A DNA stretch of 64,000 nucleotides from Burkholderiales bacterium (lineage in GTDB: Bacteria; Pseudomonadota; Gammaproteobacteria; Burkholderiales; Burkholderiaceae_C), in assembly GCA_016213205.1 (NCBI GenBank), contig JACRAZ010000059.1:52434-116433 (forward strand). The letters run 5' to 3'. The stretch's first letter is position 1. Every line of letters starts with the position of its first letter. Below the pieces are notes generated by a model. The model saw only the letters and a list, made by a program, of their open reading frames with translations, ran no database searches and had not been told where the DNA came from. Below are positions 1-9,632 of this stretch, piece by piece. Both the position numbers and the translations under genes were made by a program.

Positions 1-654
1 CAGCATGCCCAGGCTCACCACCGGCGGGCCCGAGTTGCCGTTGGGCCGCAGCGCAAGGTCGACACGGAAGACGAAGCCGTCGTCCGTGGTGTCGCCGATC
101 AGCGCATACAGGCGCTTGGCCACGGCCGAGAAATATTCGTGCGCCGACACCACCAGCGGGCCGCGGGTCTGGCCGTCGTCCTCGTAGACGTAGATCAAGT
201 CGATGTCGGACGAGACATTGAGCTCGCGCGCGCCGAGCTTGCCCATGCCGATGATCCAGAAGTCGATCACCCGGCCCTGCGTGTCCAGCGGCGGGCCGCA
301 GCGTTCGTCCTCCGCGGCGCGGGCCTGGGCCAGCGCCAGCTCGAGCGTGGCCTCGGCCAGCGCCGTCATCGCGCCGGTGATGTCGGCCAGCGGCGCAGCC
401 TGCTCGACATCCAGCACCACCAGGCGTTCGAGCACGAGCTGGCGTGCCACCCGCAAGGCCGAGGCCAGCGGCCGGCCACCGGCCGTCAGGGCATGGACCA
501 GCGTGGTGATGGTGGCGACATCGGGCACCCCCGGTGGCAGCAGCGGCAGATCGGCCGCATAACGGCGCCGGATGCGCTGCACGTAGCGGCTGTGCAGCGC
601 CACGGCGGGCGGCTCGGTGGCGGAAGGCGCGGTGAGGTTTGTGTCGGAACCCAT
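1..654 (-). CDS. glnE: Bifunctional glutamine synthetase adenylyltransferase/adenylyl-removing enzyme, N-terminal part
   Basis: Only the first 218 codons lie in the window; the gene runs off the left edge. The reverse strand starts ATG at 654 and reads through a conserved GlnE segment with GMGKLGARELNVSSDIDLIY followed by a DDGFVFRVDLALRPNG stretch, the nucleotidyltransferase core (paired Asp in SDIDL) of the N-terminal adenylyl-removing domain. GlnE attaches and removes AMP on glutamine synthetase in response to PII and glutamine. It is divergent from yhdP with a gap of about 127 bp that must hold both promoters. Sure of the family; nothing can be said about the C-terminal domain. Confidence 0.96.
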   Translation of the reverse strand, partial: MGSDTNLTAPSATEPPAVALHSRYVQRIRRRYAADLPLLPPGVPDVATITTLVHALTAGGRPLASALRVARQLVLERLVVLDVEQAAPLADITGAMTALAEATLELALAQARAAEDERCGPPLDTQGRVIDFWIIGMGKLGARELNVSSDIDLIYVYEDDGQTRGPLVVSAHEYFSAVAKRLYALIGDTTDDGFVFRVDLALRPNGNSGPPVVSLGML

Positions 655-781
655 GGCACGGCAGGGGGTCTGTGCTAGATTGGCCCGCAGACCGCGGCCG
701 CGCGCCGGCGGGCATCTTTCAACGGCCGGCGGTGGCTCGCCTCACAGGCTGCACAGGCTTCGTGCTGGTTGTCCCTCATTC

Positions 782-3700
782 ATGTCTCGCTTGACGTTCG
801 CCGCTTCGACGCCGCGCCGCCGACTGCGCTGGTGGCGCAGTGCATTGCGGTGGGGTACCGGTTTGCTGTTCGCGGCGTGGAGCTTATGCCTGCTCGCGTG
901 GCTGACTCTGCATTGGGGGATTCTGCCTCGGCTCGATGAATGGCGCCCGCGCATCGAGGCCTATGCCAGCCAGGCGGTGGGCGCGCCGTTGCAGATCGGC
1001 CGCATCGAGGTGCGGTCCTCGGGCTGGGTGCCGGCCTTCGAGCTGCGCGACGTGGTGCTGCGCGACGCGCGGGGCCGCGAGGCGCTGCGCCTGCCGCGCG
1101 TGGCGGCGGCCCTGTCGGTGCCGGCGCTGCTGGCGCTACACCTGCGCTTCGAGCAACTGCTGATCGACGATGCCCGGCTCGAGGTCCGGCGCGACGCGCA
1201 GGGCCGCATCCACGTGGCCGGCATGGATGTCGAAGGCGATGCGATGGCCGACGTCAGCACGCTGGCCGACTGGTTCTTCGAGCAGCACGAGTTCGTGATC
1301 CGCGGCGGGGCACTGCGCTGGGTGGACGAGCAGCGCGCGGCACCGGCGCTGGCCTTGTCCGACGTGCAGCTGGTGGTGCGCAACCGCCTGCGCAGCCACG
1401 AGCTGCGGCTCGATGCCACGCCGCCTCCGGATTGGGGCCAGCGCTTCACCCTCAGTGCCAAGGCGCGGCAGCCGCTGCTGGCGCGTGCCGGCGACTGGCA
1501 GCGCTGGAAGGGCACCCTGCATGCCGACCTGCCGCAGGCCACGGTGGCCGAGCTGCGCCGCCATGTGGACCTGCCCTTCGAGCTGTCGCAAGGCCGGGGC
1601 GCGCTGCGGGCCTGGGTCGATTTCGACCAGGGCCTGCCCCGCAACGCGACGCTGGACCTGGCGCTGCGTGATCTCTCGGTGCGCCTGGCCACCGGCCTGG
1701 AGCCCCTGGCGTTGACGCAGGCCAGCGGGCGCCTGGTGATCGAGCGCCAGCCGGACGAGGTGCGCCTGACCGCCACACGGCTGGGCTTCACCACCGCCGA
1801 AGGTCAGGTGTGGCCCGAGGGCAACCTGTCGTTGAACTGGCGCCAGCGCCAGCCCATGCGCGTGGCCGATCTGGCCACCCTGCACCCGGTGACCGGTGGC
1901 GACCTGGCCATCGACCAGCTCGACCTGGCCCTCACCGCCGAGCTGGCCGAGCGCCTGCCGCTGGGCGCCCGGGTGCGGCAGCTGCTGGCCGAGCTGGCGC
2001 CGCAGGGCAGCGTCAGCACGCTGGCCGCCAGTTGGCAGGGGCCGCTGGATGCGCCGCAGCGCTACCAGGTCAAGGCCGGCGTCAAGGGCTTGTCGATCGC
2101 CGCCTCGCCGGCCCCGCAGGCCGGTGCCATCGGCCGGCCCGGCTGGCGCGGGGCCGACTTCGTGTTCACCGCCACCGAAACCGGCGGCCAGGCGCGCCTG
2201 GTGCTCGATGGCGGGGTGCTCGAGTTCCCGGGCCTGTTCGAGCAGCCGCTGCTGCCGCTCAAGCGTTTCGGGGCCGACCTGCAGTGGCGCATCGACGCCA
2301 GCGCCGGCAACGAGCACGGCCCGCGCGTGAGCCTGAAGGTCGACAACGTGCAGTTCGAGAACGCGGACGCGCAGGGTGAGCTCAGCGCCAGCTGGCACAC
2401 CGGCCCCGGCGGCGGCTTTGGCAAGGCCGGCCGCCTGCCCGGCGTGCTGGAGCTGCAGGGCAAGCTCAGCCAGGGCCAGGCCACCAGTGTGGCGCGCTAC
2501 CTGCCGCTGGGCCTGCCGGACACGGTGCGCAGCTATGTCCGGCGCGCCGTGGTGGCCGGCAAGGTGGGCGCGACCACCTTCCGCGTGAAGGGCGACCTCT
2601 GGGACTTTCCGTACCTGCACCGCAAGGACGGCGAGTTCCGCATCGCCGGCCAGGTGCAGGGGGTGCACCTGGCCTACGTGCCCTCGGAGCCGGGCTGGGA
2701 ATCCCCCTGGCCGGCGTTCACCGAGGTGTCGGGCGAGCTGGTGTTCGAGCGCAGTGCCATGCAGATCCGCGGCGCGCGGGCGCGGCTGTGGGGCGTGGAG
2801 CTGCAGGAGGTGAACGGTGGCATCGCCGACCTGGCGCTGCCGGTGCTGCAGATCGACGGCCGGGCGCGCGGCCCCGCCGCCGACCTGCTGCGCTACCTGA
2901 ACACCACGCCGGTGGGCGGCTGGATCGGCGGCGCGCTCGCCCATGCCAGCGTGGCCGGCGGGGCCGAGCTGAGGCTCGGCCTGCAACTGCCGCTGGACCA
3001 CCTGGACAAATCGGTCGTCAAGGGCAGCGTGCAGCTGCAGGGCGGCGATGTGCGGGTGCAGCCCGACACGCCGGTGCTCGCCGGCGCCCGTGGCCGTGTC
3101 GAGTTCACGCAGCACGGCGTGCACCTGGCCGGCGCGAGCGCCCGTCTGCTGGGCGGCGAGGCCAGCATCGAGGGCGGCACCCAGCACGATGGCAGCCTGC
3201 GCTTCGGCGCCACCGGCACCGCCACCGCGGAGGCGCTGCGCCGCGCACCCGAGCTGGCCGGGCTGGCGCGCTGGACCGCGCGGCTGCAGGGCCAGACGCC
3301 CTACCGCGCCCAGCTCACGGTGGCGCACGGCCGGCCCGAGTGGCTGCTGACCAGCCCGCTCACCGGCCTGTCGATCGACCTGCCGGCACCGCTGAACAAG
3401 CCGGCCGAGGCGAGCTGGCCGCTGCGGGTGCAGACCCAGGTGACGCCGGATCGCCCGAATGGCGCGCCGCCACCGGCCCCGCCGGGCCCGGCCGTGGCCG
3501 GTGGCAGCGCCCTCGCGGGTGGCCAGGCCGGTGGGCGCGAGCTGCTGCGCCTGGAGCTTGGCACGGTGCTGCAGGCGCAGTACCTGCGCGATGTGACGAA
3601 GGAGCTGCCGCAGGTGCTGCGCGGCGCCATCGCGCTGCGGGCACCGTTGCCCGAGATGGCCCCCGGCGTGCGCGCCGTGGTGGACGTGGACAGCCTGCCG

Positions 3701-4936
3701 CTGGATGCCTGGCGCGCGCTGCTGCCGGCCCCGGTGGCCGGCCCCTCGGTGCTGGATGGCGCCTATGTGCCGCAGCAGGTGCAGCTCAAGGCGCGTGAAC
3801 TGCTGGCCTCGGGCCGGCGGCTCACCAACCTGGCGCTGGACCTGCGCCGCAGCACCGAGGCCGGCGAGGACGGCTGGCGCGCCCATGTCGAGGCCGACCA
3901 GGCCAGCGGCGATGTCGACTACCGCGAGCCGCGCGCACCGGCCAATGCCGGCCGCATCCATGCCCGGCTGGCGCGCCTGTCGCTGCCGCGCGGCGAGGTC
4001 GAAGGCGTCGAAGGCCTGCTCGAGCAGGCGCCGGCCAGCGTGCCGGCGCTGGACATCCAGGTCGACGAGTTCGAGCTGCGTGGCAAGAAGCTGGGCAAGC
4101 TCACGGTGAAGGCGGTGAACCGCAGCGTCAGCGGCGTGGAATCGGCGCGCGAGTGGCAGCTCAGCCAGCTCACGCTCGGCCTGCCCGGGGGGGAGCTGGC
4201 CGCCAAGGGCCAGTGGGGCTATGTGGCCGGGGCGCCGCAGCGCCGCCGCATGGGGCTGGACTTCACGCTCGCCATCAGCGACAGCGGCCTGCTGCTCGAG
4301 CGCCTGGGCTTCGGCAAGGTGGTGCGGGGCGGCAAGGGCTCGCTGGCCGGCAGCCTGGCCTGGTCGGGCTCGCCGCTGGGGCTGGACTACCCCACGCTCG
4401 ATGGCTCGATGACGCTCGCGCTGGACGCCGGCCAGTTCCTCAAGGCCGAGCCCGGGGTGGGGCGGCTGCTGGGGGTGCTGAGCCTGCAGGCGCTGCCACG
4501 CCGGCTGCTGCTGGACTTCCGCGACGTGTTCCAGGAAGGGTTCGCGTTCGACAGCGTCAAGGGCAATGTCGAGCTCGCACGCGGCATCGCCAGCACCCAC
4601 ACGCTGCGCCTGCAGGGCGTGCAGGCCATCGTGCTGATGGAAGGCTCGGCCGACATCGCGCGTGAGACCCAGGACCTGCGCGTGCTGGTGGTGCCCGAGG
4701 TGAACGCCGGCACGGCCTCGCTGGCCTATGCGGCCATCAACCCGGTGGTGGGCCTGGGCACCTTCCTCACGCAGTGGCTGCTGAGCGGCGCCATCAGCGC
4801 GGCCGGCACGCGCGAGTTCCGCATCACCGGTGGCTGGGACGATCCGAAGGTGCTCCAGGTCGAGCGCAAGCCGGGCGACGCGGCCCCCACGCTGCCGGCG
4901 GCCCCGGCCACGGGGCCGGCACGCGGCACGCAATGA
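782..4936 (+). CDS. yhdP: YhdP family AsmA-like transmembrane phospholipid-transport protein
   Basis: A 1384-residue protein with one N-terminal membrane helix (about residues 27-47, rich in Leu/Trp) followed by a very long periplasmic part made of repetitive beta-rich AsmA/DUF3971-type sequence and a C-terminal AsmA-like region (about residues 1180-1340). The family (YhdP/TamB/YdbH) forms elongated bridges that carry phospholipids from inner to outer membrane. The open frame extends up to 617, but that would overlap glnE; ATG 782 gives a clean basic N-terminus before the helix. It lies between glnE and a nitrilase-family gene, an order familiar from Burkholderiales. Length fits the family. 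Confidence 0.93.
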   Translation: MSRLTFAASTPRRRLRWWRSALRWGTGLLFAAWSLCLLAWLTLHWGILPRLDEWRPRIEAYASQAVGAPLQIGRIEVRSSGWVPAFELRDVVLRDARGREALRLPRVAAALSVPALLALHLRFEQLLIDDARLEVRRDAQGRIHVAGMDVEGDAMADVSTLADWFFEQHEFVIRGGALRWVDEQRAAPALALSDVQLVVRNRLRSHELRLDATPPPDWGQRFTLSAKARQPLLARAGDWQRWKGTLHADLPQATVAELRRHVDLPFELSQGRGALRAWVDFDQGLPRNATLDLALRDLSVRLATGLEPLALTQASGRLVIERQPDEVRLTATRLGFTTAEGQVWPEGNLSLNWRQRQPMRVADLATLHPVTGGDLAIDQLDLALTAELAERLPLGARVRQLLAELAPQGSVSTLAASWQGPLDAPQRYQVKAGVKGLSIAASPAPQAGAIGRPGWRGADFVFTATETGGQARLVLDGGVLEFPGLFEQPLLPLKRFGADLQWRIDASAGNEHGPRVSLKVDNVQFENADAQGELSASWHTGPGGGFGKAGRLPGVLELQGKLSQGQATSVARYLPLGLPDTVRSYVRRAVVAGKVGATTFRVKGDLWDFPYLHRKDGEFRIAGQVQGVHLAYVPSEPGWESPWPAFTEVSGELVFERSAMQIRGARARLWGVELQEVNGGIADLALPVLQIDGRARGPAADLLRYLNTTPVGGWIGGALAHASVAGGAELRLGLQLPLDHLDKSVVKGSVQLQGGDVRVQPDTPVLAGARGRVEFTQHGVHLAGASARLLGGEASIEGGTQHDGSLRFGATGTATAEALRRAPELAGLARWTARLQGQTPYRAQLTVAHGRPEWLLTSPLTGLSIDLPAPLNKPAEASWPLRVQTQVTPDRPNGAPPPAPPGPAVAGGSALAGGQAGGRELLRLELGTVLQAQYLRDVTKELPQVLRGAIALRAPLPEMAPGVRAVVDVDSLPLDAWRALLPAPVAGPSVLDGAYVPQQVQLKARELLASGRRLTNLALDLRRSTEAGEDGWRAHVEADQASGDVDYREPRAPANAGRIHARLARLSLPRGEVEGVEGLLEQAPASVPALDIQVDEFELRGKKLGKLTVKAVNRSVSGVESAREWQLSQLTLGLPGGELAAKGQWGYVAGAPQRRRMGLDFTLAISDSGLLLERLGFGKVVRGGKGSLAGSLAWSGSPLGLDYPTLDGSMTLALDAGQFLKAEPGVGRLLGVLSLQALPRRLLLDFRDVFQEGFAFDSVKGNVELARGIASTHTLRLQGVQAIVLMEGSADIARETQDLRVLVVPEVNAGTASLAYAAINPVVGLGTFLTQWLLSGAISAAGTREFRITGGWDDPKVLQVERKPGDAAPTLPAAPATGPARGTQ

Positions 4937-4990
4937 CCTCGGGCGCGAAGCACCCGCAGAATGCGATCACGATGAATCTCCCCATGCCGT

Positions 4991-5022
4991 GTGTTCGCCG
5001 CCCCCAGGGGCCGGAAGGGACT
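4991..5022 (+). repeat. GC-rich palindromic element upstream of the nitrilase-like gene
   Basis: A short element reading TTCGCCGCCCCCAGGGG, containing a small CCCC/GGGG hairpin, then GGAAGGGA. It resembles the element before proA (near 36890-36923), which has TTCGCGGCCCCC, a C-run/G-run hairpin and an AGGACC segment. Both copies directly precede a start codon. Probably a member of a dispersed repeat family in this genome; seen only twice here. Confidence 0.35.
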
Positions 5023-5027
5023 GCCTC

Positions 5028-5828
5028 GTGAAGATCGCCGCCGTGCAGATGGTGTCCACGCCCGACGTGGACCGCAACCTGGCCGCGGCCGAGCGCCTGG
5101 TGGCCGAGGCCGCTGCCTCCGGCGCGCAGCTGGTGGCCCTGCCCGAGTACTTCTGCCTGCTGGGCCGCAACGACCGCGACAAGCTCGCCATCGCCGAGGC
5201 CGACGGCACCGGGCCGATCCAGCAGGCGCTGGCCGCGATGGCGCGCAGCCACGGCGTGTGGCTGGTCGGCGGCACGCTGCCGCTGCGCACCGAGGACCCC
5301 GAGCGTGTGCGCAACAGCTGCTGCGCCTGGTCGCCCGCCGGCGACCGCGTGGCACGCTACGACAAGATCCACCTGTTCGCGTTCGACAACGGCCGCGAGC
5401 GCTACGACGAAGGCCGTGCACTGCAGGCCGGTGCCACGCCGGTGGGCTTTCAGGCCGAAGGCCTGCGCGTGGGCCTGTCGGTCTGCTACGACCTGCGCTT
5501 TCCCGAGCTCTACCGGGCGCTGATGCAGCCGGCCTGCGATCTGATCGTCGTGCCTTCGGCCTTCACCTACACCACGGGCCGCGCGCATTGGGAGTTATTG
5601 CTGCGTGCGCGGGCGGTGGAGAACCAGTGCTACGTGCTGGCGCCGGCCCAGGGCGGCGTGCACGAGAACGGCCGCCGCACCTGGGGCCACAGCCTGGTGG
5701 CCGACCCCTGGGGCGAGCTGCTGGCCTGCCGCGAAGAGGGCGAGGGCGTGGTGCTGGCCGAGCTTTCGCGCGAACGGCTGGCCGAGGTGCGGCTGCAACT
5801 GCCGGCGCTGGCGCATCGGCGCCTGTAG
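5028..5828 (+). CDS. Carbon-nitrogen hydrolase, Nit2/deaminated-glutathione amidase-like
   Basis: A 266-residue nitrilase-superfamily enzyme. The catalytic triad is visible: Glu40 (LPEYF), Lys113 (YDKIHLF) and Cys153 (SVCYDLRFPE). The YDLRFPE context and short length point to the Nit1/Nit2/YbeM branch, which hydrolyses deaminated glutathione or omega-amides, rather than to true nitrilases. The start is GTG at 5028: it sits 7 nt after a GGAAGGGA ribosome site, and conserved sequence begins at once. In many related genomes tldD follows this gene; here a convergent DUF1501 gene follows instead, 18 bp away. The substrate is inferred from family only. Confidence 0.92.
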   Translation: MKIAAVQMVSTPDVDRNLAAAERLVAEAAASGAQLVALPEYFCLLGRNDRDKLAIAEADGTGPIQQALAAMARSHGVWLVGGTLPLRTEDPERVRNSCCAWSPAGDRVARYDKIHLFAFDNGRERYDEGRALQAGATPVGFQAEGLRVGLSVCYDLRFPELYRALMQPACDLIVVPSAFTYTTGRAHWELLLRARAVENQCYVLAPAQGGVHENGRRTWGHSLVADPWGELLACREEGEGVVLAELSRERLAEVRLQLPALAHRRL

Positions 5829-5846
5829 CGGCCTGCCCGTCAGGCC

Positions 5847-7211
5847 CTAGGCCAGGAAGCCCAGGTTGGACGATGCAAAGCGGCCGATGTTGGGCAGCAC
5901 CAGGGGCAGGTTGCTCGGGCTGACACCGAACCAGGTGGCCAGCGTGGCCGCATACTGGTCGACGGCCGTGGTCGGGATCATGCTGCCGCGCCCCGCGTCG
6001 TCGCGGCTGTTCAGCGCCACGATCGGCCATTGACCGAAGACCCGGTTGCCGCGCACCGATCCGCCGATGATGAAGTGGTGGCCGCCCCAGCCATGGTCGG
6101 AGCCGTCGCCGTTGTACTGCAGCGCACGCCCGAAGTCCGATGCGGTGAAGGTGGTCACGCTGTCGGCCACGCCGAGGTCGAGGGTGCTCTGGTAGAACTG
6201 CCCGAGCGCGGCGTCCAGTTCGGTCAGGCGCGCGTTCTGGTCGTTCAGCAGGTTGGCGTGGAAGTCGTAGCCGCCGTGCATGACGTAGAAGATCTGCCGC
6301 GTCTGGCCCAGTGCGGCGCGCGCCGCGATCATGCGCGCCACCATGCGCAACTGCGCGCCGATGCCGCCGCCGGGAAACGCGGGCAGGCTGCTGGTGGGCT
6401 GGATGGCCGCGCTGACCACCGATTCGGCCTGGATCGAGCGGCGCGCGATGCGGGCCAGCTCACGCTCCATGAGGTGGGTGCGCTCTTCGGTGATCAGCGT
6501 GCGCAGCGTCGAGTTGGCCGACCAGTACAGCTGGTCGAGCGAGCGGATGCGCACCGGGCCGGCGGTGGTGAGCTGGTACTGCACGACCTGGTTGCCGACC
6601 TGCAGCGTGTTGTTGCCGGCCATCGACATGGCCATCGACACCCCGCTGGCGGGCGCGGCGAACAGGTCACCCATGCGGCCCATCCAGCCGGTGCGCGAGG
6701 GGGCGTCCGGGATGCCGGTCTGCCACTGGCCGGTCTGGTCGGAGTGCGAGAACAGCTGGTAGGGCACCGGCACGTTCGGGTTGCCGCCGTTCCAGTTGTC
6801 GCGCCCCAGCGGCATCGGGTAGGCCAGCGTGCCCACATTGGCCAGCACCGCGCAGCGGCCCTGGTTGACCAGGTCACGCACGCGGGTGAGCGCCGGGTGC
6901 AGGCCCAGCGCCGGGCCGTTGTACGCTGTGGGCGAAATCGGCAGCAGGTTGCCCTGCGGCAGCGCGATGCTGCCGCGCGCGCTGGCGTAGGGGGTGTACT
7001 CGGCGGCACCCCGCGGCACGACCGTGTTGCCACTGTCGTTGCCGCCGCCGAGGTACACGCACACCAGCGCCTTGTAGCCGGAGGCGCTTTGCGCGGCGGC
7101 CGAGCCGATGGCGGCCAGGTTCAGCGCGAAGGGGCTGCCGGCAGCAGCGCCGATGGCCGCGCTGCGGCGCAGGAACTCGCGGCGGCTGGCGTTCTTGTGG
7201 AGGTAGGTCAT
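5847..7211 (-). CDS. DUF1501 domain protein, Tat-exported
   Basis: A 454-residue protein that starts at ATG 7211, six to seven nt after an AGGAG site; a longer open frame upstream is a shadow of the DUF1800 gene. Residues 9-17 hold a twin-arginine signal (SRREFLRRS) followed by a hydrophobic Ala-rich stretch ending AAAQS, so it should be exported folded by Tat. Motifs typical of DUF1501 are present: LVCVYLGGGNDSGN near the N-terminus, DFH in the middle and a DHGWGGHH segment near the C-terminus. The family is related to alkaline-phosphatase/sulfatase folds, but its reaction is unknown. It follows the DUF1800 gene by 17 bp, the usual partner, so the two are almost certainly cotranscribed. Confidence 0.9.
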   Translation of the reverse strand: MTYLHKNASRREFLRRSAAIGAAAGSPFALNLAAIGSAAAQSASGYKALVCVYLGGGNDSGNTVVPRGAAEYTPYASARGSIALPQGNLLPISPTAYNGPALGLHPALTRVRDLVNQGRCAVLANVGTLAYPMPLGRDNWNGGNPNVPVPYQLFSHSDQTGQWQTGIPDAPSRTGWMGRMGDLFAAPASGVSMAMSMAGNNTLQVGNQVVQYQLTTAGPVRIRSLDQLYWSANSTLRTLITEERTHLMERELARIARRSIQAESVVSAAIQPTSSLPAFPGGGIGAQLRMVARMIAARAALGQTRQIFYVMHGGYDFHANLLNDQNARLTELDAALGQFYQSTLDLGVADSVTTFTASDFGRALQYNGDGSDHGWGGHHFIIGGSVRGNRVFGQWPIVALNSRDDAGRGSMIPTTAVDQYAATLATWFGVSPSNLPLVLPNIGRFASSNLGFLA

Positions 7212-7228
7212 GGAGGGCTCCTGCGCGG

Positions 7229-9373
7229 TCACTTCTGAACGATGAACTCGGGGCTGGCCATCAGCAGGCGGATGGCGTGGTAGACCCGGTAGTCGTTGTT
7301 CGCGGCCGCCAGCATCGCGGCGCGCACCTGGCTGCGGGTGGATGCGCTCATCTGGCCCGCCATCAGCAGCAGGTTGAGCCGGTCCAGCAGGGCATCGGGC
7401 TGCCCCGCCAGCGCCAGCTCGGCCGCGTAATTGGCCTGCATGAAGTGCGGCGAGCCGTTGGAGAAGCCCGGTGTCGAGCGCTCGACCATCCAGTCCAGGA
7501 AGTTGTTGTAGCCGGTGAGCGTGGTCTCGTGCGTGATCTGGAACTCCGGCGCGGTGAGCCCGGCGCCGGTGATCTCGCCCGGGGGCGCATAGTCGGCGCG
7601 GAACCAGTTGAACACCGACGGTGCCCGCAGCGGGTTCTGCCCCAGGCTGGCGACCGGATCCTCGAGGTTCCAGATCTGGTAGGCGCCGCTGGCGGACGTG
7701 ACATTGAACGCGCGCAGGTAGTTGCCGTAGCGCACGATCGGCTCGCGCAGCTTGCCCCAGGTGGGATCGGTGAGCTTCTGCGCGTTGCGCGCTTCCGGGT
7801 CCATCAGCACGGCCCGCAGGGTGGCCGCCATGTCGCCCCGGACGCGACCCGCGCCACCATTGAAGGCCTGGGCCACGCGCTGCACGTAAGCCGGGCTCGG
7901 GTTGCTGGTGACAAAGCGCTTGATCAGGTGCGTGGCCAGGAACGGGCCCACGTTGGGGTGGTTGAACAGCGTGTCCAGCGCGATGCGCAGATCGCCCGCC
8001 CCGTTGGGCGTGGCGCTGGCCGGGATCGTGGTGCCGAGGAAGCGCTTCTCGCCCGTGGAGTGGTACTGGTTGTAGAACTGCATCGGCAGGTCCCAGCGGA
8101 AGGGCTGGATCCAGCCGGCCCAGCGGTTGTGGCTGGTGTCGGGGCCGCCCCAGCTCAGGCCCGTCATCACGCGCGCCATGCCCATCACATCGGCCATGCC
8201 GTAGGTGGGGATGTCCTGGCCCGTAGCGTTCTTGCGGCGGGTGCCGTCGTCGTTGAGCTGCCACAGGCCGATGCTGAACAGCTGCATCACCTCACGCGCG
8301 TAGTTCTCGTCCGGGGTGCGGCCGGTGGCCGGGTCTTCCTTCTCGTTGCGCAGGTAGGACAGGTAGTGCCCCATCGTCGGGTGCAGCGTCACGTCCTCGA
8401 GCAGGGTTCGGAAGTTGCCGAACGCGTTGCGGGCCAGCATGTCGAGGTAGCTCGCATGGGCCTCGGGCTGGAAGTCGACCGGGCTGTTGACCGTGCTCAC
8501 CACGAACAGCTCGGACAGTGCGAACACCATGCGCTGGCGCAGCTGGTCGCGGCCCTGGACGGCCTGTTTCCAGAAGCTCTCCATCGTCGCGTTGATGTAC
8601 ATCGATTCGCAGAGCGTGCAGCCCAGCGGGCCGCGGCGCGCGACGTAGCCCCAATGGGTGTCCAGGCGCGGCTCGGCGAACTGCTCGTTGAACCAGGCGT
8701 TGTAGCCCAGCGTGCGCAGGCGGGCGAGGTCGGCCATGGTCGGGCCGAACGTGGCCTGCACGAGGAAGCGCGCGGCTTCGGCATCGCTGCGCACGGTGTC
8801 ACCCGTGGGCGTGGGTGTCGGCGGCGGCGGCGGGGCGGTGGCCACCGTGCAGTTGACGCCGGCCGCGAGCTGCCAGGTGCCGGAGATGCAGGCATAGATG
8901 GCCGAGCCGGTGGTGGGCGCCACCGTGTCGGTGGCCGTGGCACGGCTGCCCGCTGGCGTGCTGGCCAGCGGGCCGGTGCAGATGTTGCCCCCGGTGGTCC
9001 AGGTCGCGTTGGTGTTGGGGCAGGGCTTGTTGGCGGTGGGCGACGGGATTTCGAGGTGGCAGCTCTTGGCGAGGCCTGGTGCCGGATCACCGAAGTTGCT
9101 GCTCGTGCACGCCACCGGGCCGGCGAAGGTGCGGATCGTGTACTTGCCCTGGGCGCCGTAGGCCACGCGCCGGTTGCCGGTGTAGTTGCATTGGCCGGAC
9201 TCGGTGGCGCAGGCCTTGTCGTCGAAGGTCAGGCCCAGCAGCGTAAAGGCGCTTGCCGGCGTGGCCGCCAAGGCCAGGCCCATCGTGGCGGCGATGGCGC
9301 CCAGCCAGCGCGCCAGGCGGTGCGCAGGCGCGCGCAGGCGGGCCTGTGGCCCTGCGTCGTTCAGGCTTTGCAT
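7229..9373 (-). CDS. DUF1800 domain protein, secreted
   Basis: A 714-residue protein with a Sec-type signal (basic start, hydrophobic core, cleavage near TPASAF, about residue 42). A Cys-containing region of about 150 residues, a Pro/Thr linker and then the DUF1800 domain follow, recognisable by segments such as ARFLVQATFGPT, WFNEQF and YAREVMQLFSIGLW. Start ATG 9373 has a GAGGGAG site about 6 nt upstream. DUF1800 proteins pair with DUF1501 proteins across proteobacteria and planctomycetes; function is unknown. The N-terminal Cys-rich region (several cysteines between residues 50 and 115) suggests disulfides in the periplasm or outside the cell. Confidence 0.9.
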   Translation of the reverse strand: MQSLNDAGPQARLRAPAHRLARWLGAIAATMGLALAATPASAFTLLGLTFDDKACATESGQCNYTGNRRVAYGAQGKYTIRTFAGPVACTSSNFGDPAPGLAKSCHLEIPSPTANKPCPNTNATWTTGGNICTGPLASTPAGSRATATDTVAPTTGSAIYACISGTWQLAAGVNCTVATAPPPPPTPTPTGDTVRSDAEAARFLVQATFGPTMADLARLRTLGYNAWFNEQFAEPRLDTHWGYVARRGPLGCTLCESMYINATMESFWKQAVQGRDQLRQRMVFALSELFVVSTVNSPVDFQPEAHASYLDMLARNAFGNFRTLLEDVTLHPTMGHYLSYLRNEKEDPATGRTPDENYAREVMQLFSIGLWQLNDDGTRRKNATGQDIPTYGMADVMGMARVMTGLSWGGPDTSHNRWAGWIQPFRWDLPMQFYNQYHSTGEKRFLGTTIPASATPNGAGDLRIALDTLFNHPNVGPFLATHLIKRFVTSNPSPAYVQRVAQAFNGGAGRVRGDMAATLRAVLMDPEARNAQKLTDPTWGKLREPIVRYGNYLRAFNVTSASGAYQIWNLEDPVASLGQNPLRAPSVFNWFRADYAPPGEITGAGLTAPEFQITHETTLTGYNNFLDWMVERSTPGFSNGSPHFMQANYAAELALAGQPDALLDRLNLLLMAGQMSASTRSQVRAAMLAAANNDYRVYHAIRLLMASPEFIVQK

Positions 9374-9632
9374 GTTCTCCCTCGGTCGGTTGCTCTGGTG
9401 ACGAGCGCGGTCGAAGGCGCTGGCCGGCTGTGGGCCGCCTCAGGTGTCGTGCTGCGGTCTGCACCGCGGCGGCCGTCGTGCCGGCGACCCATGATGGTGC
9501 AAGTGTGCTGCGTGCGACATGCCCGGGCGTGCCTGCGCAACAAGCGTACGTGATGCGTTAGCAGTCGGCCGTAAGCAAGCGTGTCGCCGAAGCGATTTCG
9601 GTACCCTTGCTTGGAGGGTTGTCGCGCGTGGC
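9374..9632. other. Intergenic region between the UbiH-like gene and the DUF1800 operon
   Basis: A 259-bp gap with no convincing gene. It must hold the promoter of the leftward DUF1800-DUF1501 operon and the end of the UbiH-like transcript. A nested inverted repeat is visible at 9573-9613: outer arms AGCAAG/CTTGCT and an inner CCGAA/TTCGG stem with a 5-nt loop. It lacks a T-run, so it could be a weak terminator or a protein site. Confidence 0.4.

Noticed and set aside
1136..4933. A 1265-codon open frame on the reverse strand across yhdP
   Set aside because: High GC gives long shadow frames. The translation is Gln/Arg/Gly-rich with no domain, whereas the forward frame encodes a clear YhdP.
7277..9553. 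A 758-codon forward frame over the DUF1800 gene
   Set aside because: Composition is Arg/Gly/His-rich and the reverse frame has a signal peptide and domain.
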